Positions 8,674 through 17,495 of a DNA stretch of 64,000 nt are shown here, piece after piece. Position numbers and translations under genes: made by a program. Origin of the DNA: Catenulispora pinistramenti (GTDB taxonomy: Bacteria; Actinomycetota; Actinomycetes; Streptomycetales; Catenulisporaceae); assembly GCF_018274385.1 (NCBI RefSeq), contig NZ_JAAFYZ010000017.1, positions 1 to 64,000 on the forward strand, in the 5' to 3' direction. The notes below the pieces were generated by a model that was not told where the DNA came from, did no database searches, and saw only the letters and a list, made by a program, of their open reading frames with translations. Numbering within the stretch: position 1 is the stretch's first letter; every line of letters begins with the position of its first letter.

Positions 8674-8710
8674 TTGGAAGTTGTTCGCTGACGTCCTATA
8701 CAACGTTGTA
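8674..8710 (+). promoter_or_regulatory. promoter with LacI-type operator for GH2 gene
   Basis: A -35 TTGGAA (8674-8679), 17 bases, and a -10 TATACA (8697-8702) form a good vegetative promoter. A perfect palindrome TACAACGTTGTA (8699-8710) overlaps the -10. Its AACGTT core is the same as at the GH92 and LacI sites, so the LacI protein at 4779 may also control this gene. Confidence 0.65.
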
Positions 8711-8777
8711 AAGCCGAACAGGCTCCAACAGACGCCGATCCGAACTCCAGCTGTCCCGGCTCGGAAGGAACTGCCTG

Positions 8778-11700
8778 ATGTCCAGCCCTCGTCATCAGCC
8801 ACGCCGCAAGCCACCCCGTCGTCCCCTGCGTCTGTCGGCCGTGCTCGCGGCCCTCGCCGTCGTCGCCGGCCTGTGTCTGCCGACGGCTGCCGCGGCCGAT
8901 GCCGGCAGCAGCACCCTGCGTTCCGCCGCATCGACCGCGGCATCAACCACCGCATCGACCGCGGCATCAACCACCGCGTCAACCACCGAATACCCAGGCC
9001 TCGAAGCCCAATACGGCCCTGCCACAGGCACCCCCGGAGGCAGCGACTGGACTCTGGGGCCGGTGAAGAACACCATCGTCGACCCCGACATCGACTTCTC
9101 GAACCTCCTGCCCCGCCTCCAGCAGTTCACCGGCGGGAGCACTGACGCCGGGATCCAGTGGAGCGGCGTCATCCACGTGCCGACCACCGGCAGCTACACC
9201 TTCCAGTGGTACGGGGACAACGGCTTCCGGATGACGATCGACGGCAGCTCCGTCATCAACCACTGGGTCGACGACTGGGACGTCCCGATCACCGCCACCG
9301 TGAACCTCACCGCGGGCGAGCACGCCTTGCAGGCGCAGTACTTCCAGGACTACGGCGGCGCGTCCGCGCAGCTGTCCTGGGCCCCGCCCGGCCAGTCGAT
9401 GACCCCGGTCCCCGCCTCGGCCTTCACGTTGCCGCCTGGTTACATACCGACCCTGACCGACGCCTCGCTCTCCAGCGACGGCACGCGGGTCCGGATGACG
9501 TTCAGCAAGCCGTTGGCCGCCTGGCCGTCGGCGGCGACCAGTCACCTGAGTGTCGGCGGGTTCCCGATCTCCTCGGCGGCGCTGGACCCCAGCGATCCGG
9601 CGACGCTCGTGGTCACCCTCGGTGGCCCGCTCTATAAGACCTGGACCGACCTCACCGTCGGCTATGACGGTACCGGCGGCGCCGCTTACGCCGACGGCAC
9701 GGCCGTCCCGCTGTTCTACAGCGGTCTGGCGAACACCTCGACGGCGAACATGACCACGCCGTGGGCATCGCAGGTCGACCCGAACAACCCGCTCCCGGAC
9801 TACCCGCGCCCGCAGATGACGCGCCAGCGGTGGCAGTCCCTCAACGGCAAGTGGGGCTTCGAGGGGTTGCCCGAGAGCACCGGCGCGACCGACGTCCAGA
9901 AGCCGCCGGCGAGCAACGCGCACCTGACCGGATCGATCGTCGTGCCGTATCCGATGGAGTCGGAACTGTCCGGCGTCCAGCAGCACTACGACTACTCCTT
10001 CTACCGGCGCACGTTCACCGTCCCGGCTTCGTGGCGCAGCGACGGCCAGCGGGTCGTGCTCAACTTCGGCGCGGTCGACTACCAGACGACGGTCTGGGTG
10101 AACAACGTCCAGGTGGCCACGCACACCGGCGGCTATCTGCCGTTCAGCGCCGACATCACCGCCGCGTTGAAGGGTTTCGGCCCGCAACAGATCACCGTGG
10201 GGGTCACCAACACCGACGCGCCCAACCAGCCCCAGGGCAAGCAGCAGCTTGATCCATCAGGGATCTTCTATACCGCCTCCAGCGGCATCTGGCAGACCGT
10301 GTGGATGGAGCCGGCCCCGGCCAAGCGTCTGGACCAGGTGGTGTTCACGCCGAACCTGCCGAACGCGCCGAGCACCGCGAACGCCTCGGTGACCGTGGAC
10401 GCGGTCAGCAGTACTTCGGCCGGCGGGCGCGTCGTCGTGGCCATCACCGACGGCGGGCGGATCGTGGCCGTGGGCACCGGGACGGCGAACACCCCGTTCA
10501 CCATCCCGCTGGCCAACCCGCACCTGTGGTCGCCGTCGGATCCGTTCCTGTATCACGCGACGGTGGCGCTGGCTGACGGGTCCTTGCCGGACGTGGTCGG
10601 CTCGTACTTCGGCGAGCGCACGGTGAGCGTCGGGAAGGTGAACGGGGTCAGCAAGATCCTGCTGAACGGCCGTCCGACCTTCGTCGACGCGACCCTCGAC
10701 CAGGGCTTCTGGCCGGACGGGATCTACACCGCACCGACCGACGCCGCCCTGAAGTGGGACATCACCGAGACCAAGGCGATGGGCTTCAACGCGATCCGCA
10801 AGCACATCAAGGTCGAGCCGGCGCGCTGGTACTACGACGCCGACACCACCGGGATGCTCGTGCTCCAGGACATGCCGTCGATGAACTCCGGGTACACCCC
10901 GACCCCGGCGGACGACACCGCGTTCCGGTCCCAGCTGCACCAGATGGTCCAGGACCTGCGCGGGGAGACGTCGATCATCTCCTGGGAGCCCTACAACGAG
11001 GGCTGGGGCCTGGACCGGAACACCGTGTCCAACGCGGTCAGCGAGGTCAAGACCGCCGCCGCGCAGGTGCACACCGACGACCCGAGCCGGCTCGTCGACG
11101 CCGAGTCGGGCTTCAACTGCTGCGGCAGCGTGAACACCGACACCGGCGCCGGCAACGTCGTCGACTGGCACACCTACACCGGCCCGGCCGACCCGCAGCC
11201 CGACAACGCGGACAACCGGCCCGCCATCGACGGCGAGCACGGCGGCTGGGGGCTGGCGATCCCGGCCCACGACTGGGACCAGGGCTTCATCAACTACGCC
11301 GGGGCCGCCGACAGCGCGCAGCTCACCCAGAAGTTCGTGCAGACCGCCGATGCGCTCAGCGAAGAGGCCCAGTGTCAGCTCTCAGGGGGCGTATACACCC
11401 AGTTGACCGACGTGGAGGGCGAGGTCAACGGGCTGTGGACCTACGACCGCCGGGTGTCGAAGATGGACGTCTCCCAGGTAGCGGCGGCCAACGCCAAGGT
11501 GATCGCGGCCGGGAGCACCGCCGGTGACTGCGGCCAGAACGTCGTCAGCAAAGCAGGGCACTGGCCGCTGGCCGACGGTTCCGGGACCGTCGCCAAGGAC
11601 ACGTCCGGCAACGGCGACGACGCGAGCCTGCCGAACGGCGGGGCCTGGGAAACGTCCGGGCCGAACGGCGGCGGGCTCCAGCTGAACGGAACCGATCAGT

Positions 11701-12167
11701 ACGCTCAGACCCAGGGACCGCTGCTCAACAGCGGCCAGAGCTACAGCGTCGCGGCGTGGGTCAACCTGAGTAAGAAGGGCGCGTTCGCCACCGCGGTCAG
11801 CGAGGACGGCACGGTGAACAGCGTGTTCTTCCTGCAGTACGACTCCGCCGACGACCGGTTCGCGTTCAGCAATGCCAACGCCCGCGCGGTCGGCAGCAGC
11901 GGTGCGAACGGCGGGTCCCCGACGACCGGCACCTGGTACCACATCGTCGGGGTCCGGGACGGGGGAGCCAACACCATGTCCATCTACGTCAACGGCGCGC
12001 TCGCCGGCACGACGACCGTCGCACCGGCGGACCTGGCGGCCGGCCCGCTGGTCATAGGGCGCGGCAAATTCGGTGCGCAGCAAACGGATTTCTGGCCGGG
12101 AGGCCTGGACGACGTCCAGATCTTCCCGACGGCCCTCACGGCCGCTCAGGTGTCCGCGCTCGGCTGA
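8778..12167 (+). CDS. secreted multidomain GH2 glycosidase (PA14-GH2-LamG)
   Basis: 1129 aa. A long signal peptide (AVLAALAVVAGLCLPTAAAA) leads to a Ser/Thr/Ala repeat linker coded by tandem 24-bp units. Next come a PA14 carbohydrate-binding domain (about 70-210, FQWYGDNGFRMTIDG), a beta-sandwich (about 215-320) and the GH2 part (about 325-900). The GH2 part has jelly roll (YSFYRRTFTVP), immunoglobulin-like and TIM barrel regions with acid/base Glu in EPYNEGWG and probable nucleophile in DGEHGGWG. A C-terminal LamG/concanavalin domain (about 920-1129) follows. It probably cleaves a beta-linked terminal sugar of plant polysaccharide outside the cell; the exact sugar cannot be read. The start has GGAAGGAA. 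Confidence 0.92.
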   Translation: MSSPRHQPRRKPPRRPLRLSAVLAALAVVAGLCLPTAAAADAGSSTLRSAASTAASTTASTAASTTASTTEYPGLEAQYGPATGTPGGSDWTLGPVKNTIVDPDIDFSNLLPRLQQFTGGSTDAGIQWSGVIHVPTTGSYTFQWYGDNGFRMTIDGSSVINHWVDDWDVPITATVNLTAGEHALQAQYFQDYGGASAQLSWAPPGQSMTPVPASAFTLPPGYIPTLTDASLSSDGTRVRMTFSKPLAAWPSAATSHLSVGGFPISSAALDPSDPATLVVTLGGPLYKTWTDLTVGYDGTGGAAYADGTAVPLFYSGLANTSTANMTTPWASQVDPNNPLPDYPRPQMTRQRWQSLNGKWGFEGLPESTGATDVQKPPASNAHLTGSIVVPYPMESELSGVQQHYDYSFYRRTFTVPASWRSDGQRVVLNFGAVDYQTTVWVNNVQVATHTGGYLPFSADITAALKGFGPQQITVGVTNTDAPNQPQGKQQLDPSGIFYTASSGIWQTVWMEPAPAKRLDQVVFTPNLPNAPSTANASVTVDAVSSTSAGGRVVVAITDGGRIVAVGTGTANTPFTIPLANPHLWSPSDPFLYHATVALADGSLPDVVGSYFGERTVSVGKVNGVSKILLNGRPTFVDATLDQGFWPDGIYTAPTDAALKWDITETKAMGFNAIRKHIKVEPARWYYDADTTGMLVLQDMPSMNSGYTPTPADDTAFRSQLHQMVQDLRGETSIISWEPYNEGWGLDRNTVSNAVSEVKTAAAQVHTDDPSRLVDAESGFNCCGSVNTDTGAGNVVDWHTYTGPADPQPDNADNRPAIDGEHGGWGLAIPAHDWDQGFINYAGAADSAQLTQKFVQTADALSEEAQCQLSGGVYTQLTDVEGEVNGLWTYDRRVSKMDVSQVAAANAKVIAAGSTAGDCGQNVVSKAGHWPLADGSGTVAKDTSGNGDDASLPNGGAWETSGPNGGGLQLNGTDQYAQTQGPLLNSGQSYSVAAWVNLSKKGAFATAVSEDGTVNSVFFLQYDSADDRFAFSNANARAVGSSGANGGSPTTGTWYHIVGVRDGGANTMSIYVNGALAGTTTVAPADLAAGPLVIGRGKFGAQQTDFWPGGLDDVQIFPTALTAAQVSALG

Positions 12168-12206
12168 TCCACCCGCGGTCAGGCTGACTCATCCGCGGTC
12201 AGGCCG
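12162..12206 (+). repeat. 20-bp tandem duplication over the GH2 stop codon
   Basis: Units 12162-12181 and 12182-12201 agree at 17 of 20 bases (GGCTGA, a variable piece, then CCGCGGTCA), and a third unit begins at 12202. The TGA stop of the GH2 gene lies in the first unit. Confidence 0.8.
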
Positions 12207-12224
12207 GCCCAGTGGCAGCCGGCT

Positions 12225-12268
12225 CTGTTCGTGACGCGCCGGCCAGACCGCCGGCGCGTCACGAACAG
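12225..12268. terminator. strong hairpin terminator
   Basis: A perfect 19-bp stem, CTGTTCGTGACGCGCCGGC (12225-12243) with its complement (12250-12268), closes a 6-base loop. It lies between the convergent GH2 and DUF4328 genes and can serve both. Confidence 0.88.
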
Positions 12269-12319
12269 GGGTTGCGCCGCACTCGTCAGTACTCGACGTC
12301 GGCCGCCACGTATCCGAGG

Positions 12320-12997
12320 TCAAGCGATCGGGTCTGGCTCGGTGACCCGCGCCGTCCGCGCGGCTTGCTCCGAGAAGTCAACCCGCTCCAGCAGTTCCGC
12401 GGTCATTCGCCTCGCCTCGACCGTCGTGCCGATCGAGGCGGCGATGACCACCGAGCACAGCATGACCTCGAGAACAGCCCAGGCCCGCAACTGACCGTCG
12501 TTGCTGGCGGCGTTGCGGAACGCGATGTTCAGAAAGATGATCGAGAGGTAGCCGAAGAGCTGTGCCCACTGCCAACGCTGGAAGGTCTTGCTGCTCGGCG
12601 CAGTGCGGAACCAACTCAGGCCGACGTCGGGTCGGGTCAGCGCGTTGGCGTTTCCGGCATTCACCCACCGATGCTGGAGCCGTACGAGCACGAATGCGCT
12701 GACCACGGTGGCCCACCAGTCGATCGTCATCCACGTGTGATACGTGTTGATCTTGTCGATCGCGGTGAGGTCGCCATTCTGTAGATCGCCGACCGCGAGG
12801 TAGCTGAGCGCATAGAGCACGGCCCGGGCGCCGAAGACCACCGTGTTCGCCACCACGGTCCCGCCGACGAAGACCTTCAGCGCGCCGTCCATCGATACCC
12901 GGCCCGGGGATACCCGGGCCTTGGCGCGTTCGCAGTAACGACACGATCCATCCGCAGCGCGCCATGGCGCGATGCGGCATTCCGGGCACTTGGCCAC
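12320..12997 (-). CDS. DUF4328 membrane protein with zinc ribbon
   Basis: 225 aa from GTG 12997, chosen because the zinc ribbon (CPECRIAPW then CRYC) begins at once and a GGTGGGGGA site precedes it. A linker and about five membrane helices follow (VFVGGTVVANTVVFGARAV, WWATVVSAFVLVRL, LFGYLSIIFLNIAFR, MLCSVVIAASIG). WxxRTAPSSKTF between helices is typical of DUF4328 proteins. The function of the family is unknown. It is monocistronic. Confidence 0.8.
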   Translation of the reverse strand: MAKCPECRIAPWRAADGSCRYCERAKARVSPGRVSMDGALKVFVGGTVVANTVVFGARAVLYALSYLAVGDLQNGDLTAIDKINTYHTWMTIDWWATVVSAFVLVRLQHRWVNAGNANALTRPDVGLSWFRTAPSSKTFQRWQWAQLFGYLSIIFLNIAFRNAASNDGQLRAWAVLEVMLCSVVIAASIGTTVEARRMTAELLERVDFSEQAARTARVTEPDPIA

Positions 12998-13195
12998 GGT
13001 TCCCCCACCCTCTGAGATCGAACAGATCAGCGGGAATCTAGGGCCTGGGACTTCCCAGGTCAAGGCGTGATACTCCGGCGGCCGACGGCCATGGAAGCAG
13101 TTGTCTCGGGCGCCCGACGGGCCACGCCCGGCGGCGCTGGTGGGGGGATCAGCGGCTCGTCGCGCCCGGCCCGCACCTCAGTCGGCTCAGCCGGC

Positions 13196-13999
13196 TCAGC
13201 CACCGGTCAAGCGCTTGCCCATCTGTGCCGTCACCAGATCGATCCACCCCGTCTCTTCCGCGCCGCCGGGCATGACGGGGACGACCGCCGAGGCCACCCG
13301 GTCGCCGCTTCGGACGAGGATGTAGCAGTTGTTTCCCCCGGTCGTGTAACCGATCGAATCGTCGGCGACGGTCGGCGTGTCCAGCGTTCTGACGGCCTCT
13401 GGTTGCTCGCAGAAGACCCCGAGGGCTGCGTTCACCCGGTTCATGACCGCGCGCCCGGTGCCCGGGGCGAAGGTGTAGACGGCTTCGAACATCTCGATGG
13501 CCGGTTTCCCGGGCGGCGAGGAGGTGTAGAGGTAGTCCACAGCGGGTGCCACCGGTATCTGCGGGTGGAAGACGCCCTCCTGCTCGCACGCGCCGCCCAT
13601 GTCCAGCTGCGGGCTTGGCGTGGCGCCGACCGGACCGGTCCATCCGGCGCCTAGATCCGTGGCTCGCAGGTAGTCCGCCGTCGACGTAGCCAGCGAAGGG
13701 GAAAGGGAAAGCGAAGGCGAAGGCGAAGGCGTCGGCCAAGGTGTCGTCGTCGGGGCGCCGTCGCCGCCGTCCCGCCCCGGCGCCCAGACCAGGGCACCGC
13801 CGACCACCGCGCTCGCGGCGGCGATGCCCGACAGCGCCTGAACCATCCGGCGCCGGGTCCGGCGCTGCCGTGCGCGCTGCCGAACCGCCGGGATCGGCGG
13901 CACGGAGACCGTGACGAGATCGGCCCGGGTCCGCAGCCCCGACCGCAGCGCGTCGGTGTCCGGCTCGGTGTCGTCGTCGATGGTGTCGTACATGGTCAC
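13196..13999 (-). CDS. sigma-associated single-pass membrane sensor protein
   Basis: 267 aa from GTG 13999; its GTGA overlap with the sigma factor stop argues for coupling, and ATG 13993 is the alternative. An acidic cytoplasmic part of about 50 residues and a basic stretch precede one membrane helix (ALSGIAAASAVVGGALVW). A Ser/Pro linker coded by 6-bp repeats (13697-13735) leads to an extracellular domain of about 150 residues with conserved Cys and a PknH-sensor-like pattern. By position it is the probable anti-sigma or signal partner, although no zinc-binding HxxxCxxC motif is present. Confidence 0.75.
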   Translation of the reverse strand: MTMYDTIDDDTEPDTDALRSGLRTRADLVTVSVPPIPAVRQRARQRRTRRRMVQALSGIAAASAVVGGALVWAPGRDGGDGAPTTTPWPTPSPSPSLSLSPSLATSTADYLRATDLGAGWTGPVGATPSPQLDMGGACEQEGVFHPQIPVAPAVDYLYTSSPPGKPAIEMFEAVYTFAPGTGRAVMNRVNAALGVFCEQPEAVRTLDTPTVADDSIGYTTGGNNCYILVRSGDRVASAVVPVMPGGAEETGWIDLVTAQMGKRLTGG

Positions 14000-14538
14000 G
14001 CGGCTCCCTTCTGGTTCTTGGACGTCTGCGCGAATTCTGCGAGCCGGCCGTTCTTCCGCAGCCGGGCCAGCGCCTTGGCCGTCTGGCTTTTGACGGTCCC
14101 GACCGAGCACCGGAGGATGTCAGCGGTCTGAGCTTCGGTGAGGTCCTCGTAGTAACGCAGGACTATGACGGCCCGTTGCCGGGGCGCGAGGTCGTTCAGC
14201 ACCGCCATCAGGGCGTCGCGTTCGCCGTGCGCCTCCGTGTGGTCCCCGACGAGTTGCAGCCCTTCGGGCAGCACGGCTACCGGATTCTCGATCACCCGGC
14301 GCTTGCGGAACCGTCCGCGATGGCAGTTCACGAGGACGCGGTGCAGATACGCGTCCGGGTTGTCCGCGCGCCGTACTCTTCCCCACGCGGCGCACGCCAG
14401 CTCGAACGCCGCCTGCGCCAGGTCCTCGGCGTCGTGCTGGTTGCCGGTGAGCAGGAACGCCGAACGGACGACGCGCGGCCACCGTTCGGCCATGAAGCGG
14501 TCGAAGCCGTCATCGGGCGAATCTTGTGTGTTGGGCAT
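13996..14538 (-). CDS. ECF sigma factor, SigE family
   Basis: 180 aa. Region 2 (FDRFMAERWPRVVRSAFLLTGNQHDAEDLAQAAFE, here broken across FLLTG and DAEDLAQ) and region 4 (LAPRQRAVIVLRYYEDLTEAQ and CSVGTVKSQTAKALARLR) are both complete. This matches the actinobacterial SigE-type sigma family of about 170-180 aa. The start follows GAAGGGGGG. The downstream gene overlaps its stop and probably holds the sigma factor at the membrane until a signal arrives. Confidence 0.92.
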   Translation of the reverse strand: MPNTQDSPDDGFDRFMAERWPRVVRSAFLLTGNQHDAEDLAQAAFELACAAWGRVRRADNPDAYLHRVLVNCHRGRFRKRRVIENPVAVLPEGLQLVGDHTEAHGERDALMAVLNDLAPRQRAVIVLRYYEDLTEAQTADILRCSVGTVKSQTAKALARLRKNGRLAEFAQTSKNQKGAA

Positions 14539-14749
14539 GCCGACCCCCCTTCACTTTCGCACGATGCGGGACAGGGCGGGAAAGGTTGTCCCCTCGGCTG
14601 GCGATCATGAACGTGAGAATTGTTCAGCTGCCTCTTCCTACCGACAGGTAGCTGGGGCTACCCTTCCGGACACGGCTCGCTGTGACGACGGTCACAGCGC
14701 CGGTTTTCGCGGTTCACCCTGTCCCCGGGCGTGTCAGGAATAGACAAAT

Positions 14750-15868
14750 ATGCGTAAATCAGTTCTCGTATTCACCGCCGGCGCCATCGTGTGCGCCGCC
14801 GTCGCCGGGGTGATCCGGTTCAAGCTGGTGCCGGACGCCGAGCGCGTCCAGAGCGACCAGAACACCGTCACCCGCTACGCCGGGACCGCCTCGTATCTCG
14901 ACCAGCACGCGGTCGCCGGCGGTGATCTGGCGAACGCGTTCGTCAAGAACTCGCCGTTCACGGCGGTGGAGACCGTGAAGGCGATCGGCATGCACGGAAA
15001 CGTCGCGGTGCTGTCGGACGTCACCGCGATCAACGGCGCCGGCGGTGTGCTCGGCAACCCCGCCTCGACGTGGGCCGTCGACCGCAAAACCCTGATGCCC
15101 GCCGCCGCGCCGGCCGGCGTCACCGCCGACGCCCACCAGGGCCTGGCGGTCGGTTTCGCGTTCTCGCCCGACAAGCACGACTACCCGTGGTGGGACGGGG
15201 CGACCGGTACGCAGGCCACTGCCAAGTACGTGCGCAGCGAAAGCCACGTCGGCCGTTCCACCTACGTGTTCACCGTGGACGCCTCCGGGGCGGAGAAGGA
15301 CCCGGCCACACTGGCGCAACTGCCGCCGGCGGTGCCGGTCTCGGTGCTCAAGGGCCTCGCCGCGACGATGGCCCCGGCCATGCAGGGCGCGCTGGCGGCG
15401 CTGCTGCCGCCGGGCGGGGACAGCGTGTTGGTGCCGCTGACCTACACGTCCTCGACGACGACCACGATGTGGGTGGACCAGCTCAGCGGCACCACCGTCG
15501 ACGCCGACGCCCACCAGACGGTGACCGCGCAGATGAAGACGAAGCTGGGAACGGTGCCGCTGACGGCGGTGCTGGACGTGGACACCAAGATGTCGCCGGC
15601 CGGGATCGCGGACGCGGTCAAGCAGTCCAAGGACGACCAGTCGAAGGTGCTGTGGGAGGGTATTGTCGCGCCCCTGGCCCTGGCGGTCCTCGCCTTGGCG
15701 CTGCTCGTCGGCGCGGTGCTGGCGGGCCGGCGCCCCCGGACCGCCGACTCGGCCGACACCGCGAGCGGCGGTGCGGCCGGTGCGGCTGGTCCTACCGATA
15801 CAGGCAGTGTCGGCGAAGCGGGCGAAGCTAGCCCCGAGACCTCCGAACCGACTACCAAGGAAGAGTGA
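14750..15868 (+). CDS. DUF3068 (PorA-like) membrane protein
   Basis: 372 aa. An N-terminal membrane anchor (VLVFTAGAIVCAAVAGVI), a large extracytoplasmic domain with the YPWWD signature (residues 144-148) typical of DUF3068 proteins, a second membrane helix near 305-325 (ALAVLALALLVGAVLAG) and an Ala/Gly/acidic tail. Actinobacterial members are called porin PorA-family proteins, without proof of a pore. The gene has only a weak AGGA site. The upstream region has two overlapping small hairpins around 14635-14660. Confidence 0.8.
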   Translation: MRKSVLVFTAGAIVCAAVAGVIRFKLVPDAERVQSDQNTVTRYAGTASYLDQHAVAGGDLANAFVKNSPFTAVETVKAIGMHGNVAVLSDVTAINGAGGVLGNPASTWAVDRKTLMPAAAPAGVTADAHQGLAVGFAFSPDKHDYPWWDGATGTQATAKYVRSESHVGRSTYVFTVDASGAEKDPATLAQLPPAVPVSVLKGLAATMAPAMQGALAALLPPGGDSVLVPLTYTSSTTTTMWVDQLSGTTVDADAHQTVTAQMKTKLGTVPLTAVLDVDTKMSPAGIADAVKQSKDDQSKVLWEGIVAPLALAVLALALLVGAVLAGRRPRTADSADTASGGAAGAAGPTDTGSVGEAGEASPETSEPTTKEE

Positions 15869-16054
15869 AGCGGCACATCGCTTCGAGATAGCCAGGACGG
15901 GCACGCCGATCCGGCCCGAGCACGTCGTTTCCGGTGAGTACACAGAGGAAAGCAGCTATGCCACCCGCCCCCGGAGCGGCGTGCGGCCGGACCGCTGCTC
16001 GTGCCCACCCGGCTCGTGATCCGCGAATCCCGCGCCGCCGTCGCGGCATCCTGA
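15869..16054 (+). pseudogene. LacI-family regulator fossil
   Basis: One frame (about 15876-15966) reads RFEIARTGTPIRPEHVVSGE then YTEESS, the LacI-family segment normally written GFREALAEAGIPxxPxLVVxGDxTEESG. Another frame (15992-16054) reads PLLVPTRLVIRESRA and stops, the usual LacI C-terminus. The DNA-binding domain and most of the effector domain are gone. It stands just ahead of the sugar ABC operon, which has a living LacI gene at its far end. Confidence 0.7.
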
Positions 16055-16117
16055 TCGGCGAGATCGTCGCAGGGGGCGTACCCGGTGAGTCTGCCGCGGG
16101 GTCCGCGGCCAATCTCA

Positions 16118-16131
16118 AGAGAGCGCTCTCA
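16118..16131. promoter_or_regulatory. LacI/CebR-like operator 1 of sugar operon
   Basis: AGAGAGCGCTCTCA, containing the perfect palindrome GAGAGCGCTCTC. It resembles the CebR (cellobiose regulator) operator TGGGAGCGCTCCCA known from Streptomyces. The reverse complement of this 14-mer recurs exactly at 16322. Confidence 0.75.
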
Positions 16132-16321
16132 CGCATTTCGGGCGGGCGGCCCGCCGCGCGGTGGGAGCGCCGGCATCGCCGCCGGAACCTCGATCATGGC
16201 GTCCACCTGTGCGTTCCAGGTGGATGACCGCACATCAGCCTCCTGAAGCCAAGATCAACGGGGCGTGGGAGGCGGTCCGACGGCAGCTGGTAACGCCTGG
16301 GTAACGGCTCCTGGAGCCTTG

Positions 16322-16335
16322 TGAGAGCGCTCTCT
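16322..16335. promoter_or_regulatory. LacI/CebR-like operator 2 of sugar operon
   Basis: TGAGAGCGCTCTCT, the exact reverse complement of operator 1, with the two centres 204 bp apart. Paired sites at this spacing would allow DNA looping or control of a promoter between or just beyond them. The likely ligand is the LacI protein at 24562. Confidence 0.75.
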
Positions 16336-16452
16336 TTCGGTTACGGTACCGGCATTCCGCAAGGCGAGAGCACCATCGCGAGTCCCACCCGGCCGCCGTC
16401 CGTGCCACCCCGTCCGAGTCCAGCGCGCGGTCCCCGAAACGTAGGCAGTCTC

Positions 16453-16509
16453 ATGATTCGTATTCCGGCGACGACGTCGCGGGCGAGAAGAAGGGGGTGC
16501 GTGCTGTGA
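16453..16509 (+). CDS. 18-aa upstream reading frame overlapping the first permease
   Basis: ATG at 16453 begins an 18-residue basic peptide (MIRIPATTSRARRRGCVL). Its TGA overlaps the GTG start of the permease as GTGA. Its own ribosome binding site is poor. It may couple translation to the permease or be fortuitous. Confidence 0.3.
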   Translation: MIRIPATTSRARRRGCVL

Positions 16510-17492
16510 GAGCCATTCTGCGCAGGCTCGCGTTCTACGTTCTCGCCGCCTGGTCGGCCGTGACGCTCAACTTCTTCCTGCCCCGCATGCTCCCCGGCAG
16601 CGCCTTGCAGGCGGTGCTCAGCTCCATCCGGTCCGCGCCGATCACGCCGGACGAGCTGCACGCGCTGGAGGCCGAATACGGTTCCGGCGGCAAAGGCCTG
16701 ATGTCCCAGTACGCGACCTATATCAGCAACCTGCTGCACGGCGATCTGGGCACCTCGACCAGCAAGTCGGTCCCGGTGACCGACGTCCTGGGCGCGGACC
16801 TGCCGTGGACCATCGGGCTGATCGGGACCGCCACGGTCATCGCCTTCGTGCTCGGCACGTTCCTGGGGGTGCTCGCCGGCTGGCGCCGCGGCGGCCTGCT
16901 CGACACGCTGTTGCCGGTCGCGACCTTCTTCCAGGCGATCCCGTACTACATCCTGGCGTTCCTGCTGCTGATGACGATGGGCTACCTGTGGCAGTGGTTC
17001 CCGTTGGCCGGCGGGTACGACATCACCCGGGACTCGACGGTCACACCGGGGTGGAACACCGGCTTCATCGGCAGCGTGGCGGACCACGGCGTCCTGCCGG
17101 TCCTGACGATCGTCCTGGCCTCGATAGCCGGCTGGATCATCGGCATGCGCAACGTGATGATCACGACGATGGACGAGGACTACGTCCTGGTCGCCGCGGC
17201 CAAGGGGCTGCCCCGCTGGCGCGTGGTGTGGGTGGCGGCGCGTAACGCGATCCTGCCGTCCATCTCCTCGCTGGCCCTGTCGGTCAGCCTGATCGTGACC
17301 GGCTCGATCGTCACCGAGATCGTCTTCAGCTATCCGGGCCTGGGCCTGGCGATCAACAACGCCACGCTCGACGCCGACTATCCGCTCATGCAGGGCATCC
17401 TGCTGTGCGTCACCTTCGCGGTGCTGGCCGTTAACTTCCTGGCCGACATCGTCTATGTGATCCTCGACCCGCGCGCCCGCCGGGAGGCCTGA
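16506..17492 (+). CDS. Opp/Dpp-type sugar ABC transporter permease 1
   Basis: 328 aa from GTG 16506, preferred over GTG 16497 because AAGGGGG lies 8 bases before it. It is a DppB-type inner membrane permease: LAAWSAVTLNFFLPRMLPG at the first helix, a substrate-facing loop, the BPD_transp_1 core (about 95-320) and the EAA-type loop around AAAKGLPRWRVVWVAARNAI. It is the first gene of a seven-gene operon with a GH1 beta-glucosidase, so the cargo is probably cello- or other beta-gluco-oligosaccharides rather than peptides, as in the Opp-type cellobiose transporters of Thermotoga and Pyrococcus. Confidence 0.9.
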   Translation: MRAILRRLAFYVLAAWSAVTLNFFLPRMLPGSALQAVLSSIRSAPITPDELHALEAEYGSGGKGLMSQYATYISNLLHGDLGTSTSKSVPVTDVLGADLPWTIGLIGTATVIAFVLGTFLGVLAGWRRGGLLDTLLPVATFFQAIPYYILAFLLLMTMGYLWQWFPLAGGYDITRDSTVTPGWNTGFIGSVADHGVLPVLTIVLASIAGWIIGMRNVMITTMDEDYVLVAAAKGLPRWRVVWVAARNAILPSISSLALSVSLIVTGSIVTEIVFSYPGLGLAINNATLDADYPLMQGILLCVTFAVLAVNFLADIVYVILDPRARREA

Positions 17493-17495
17493 ACC

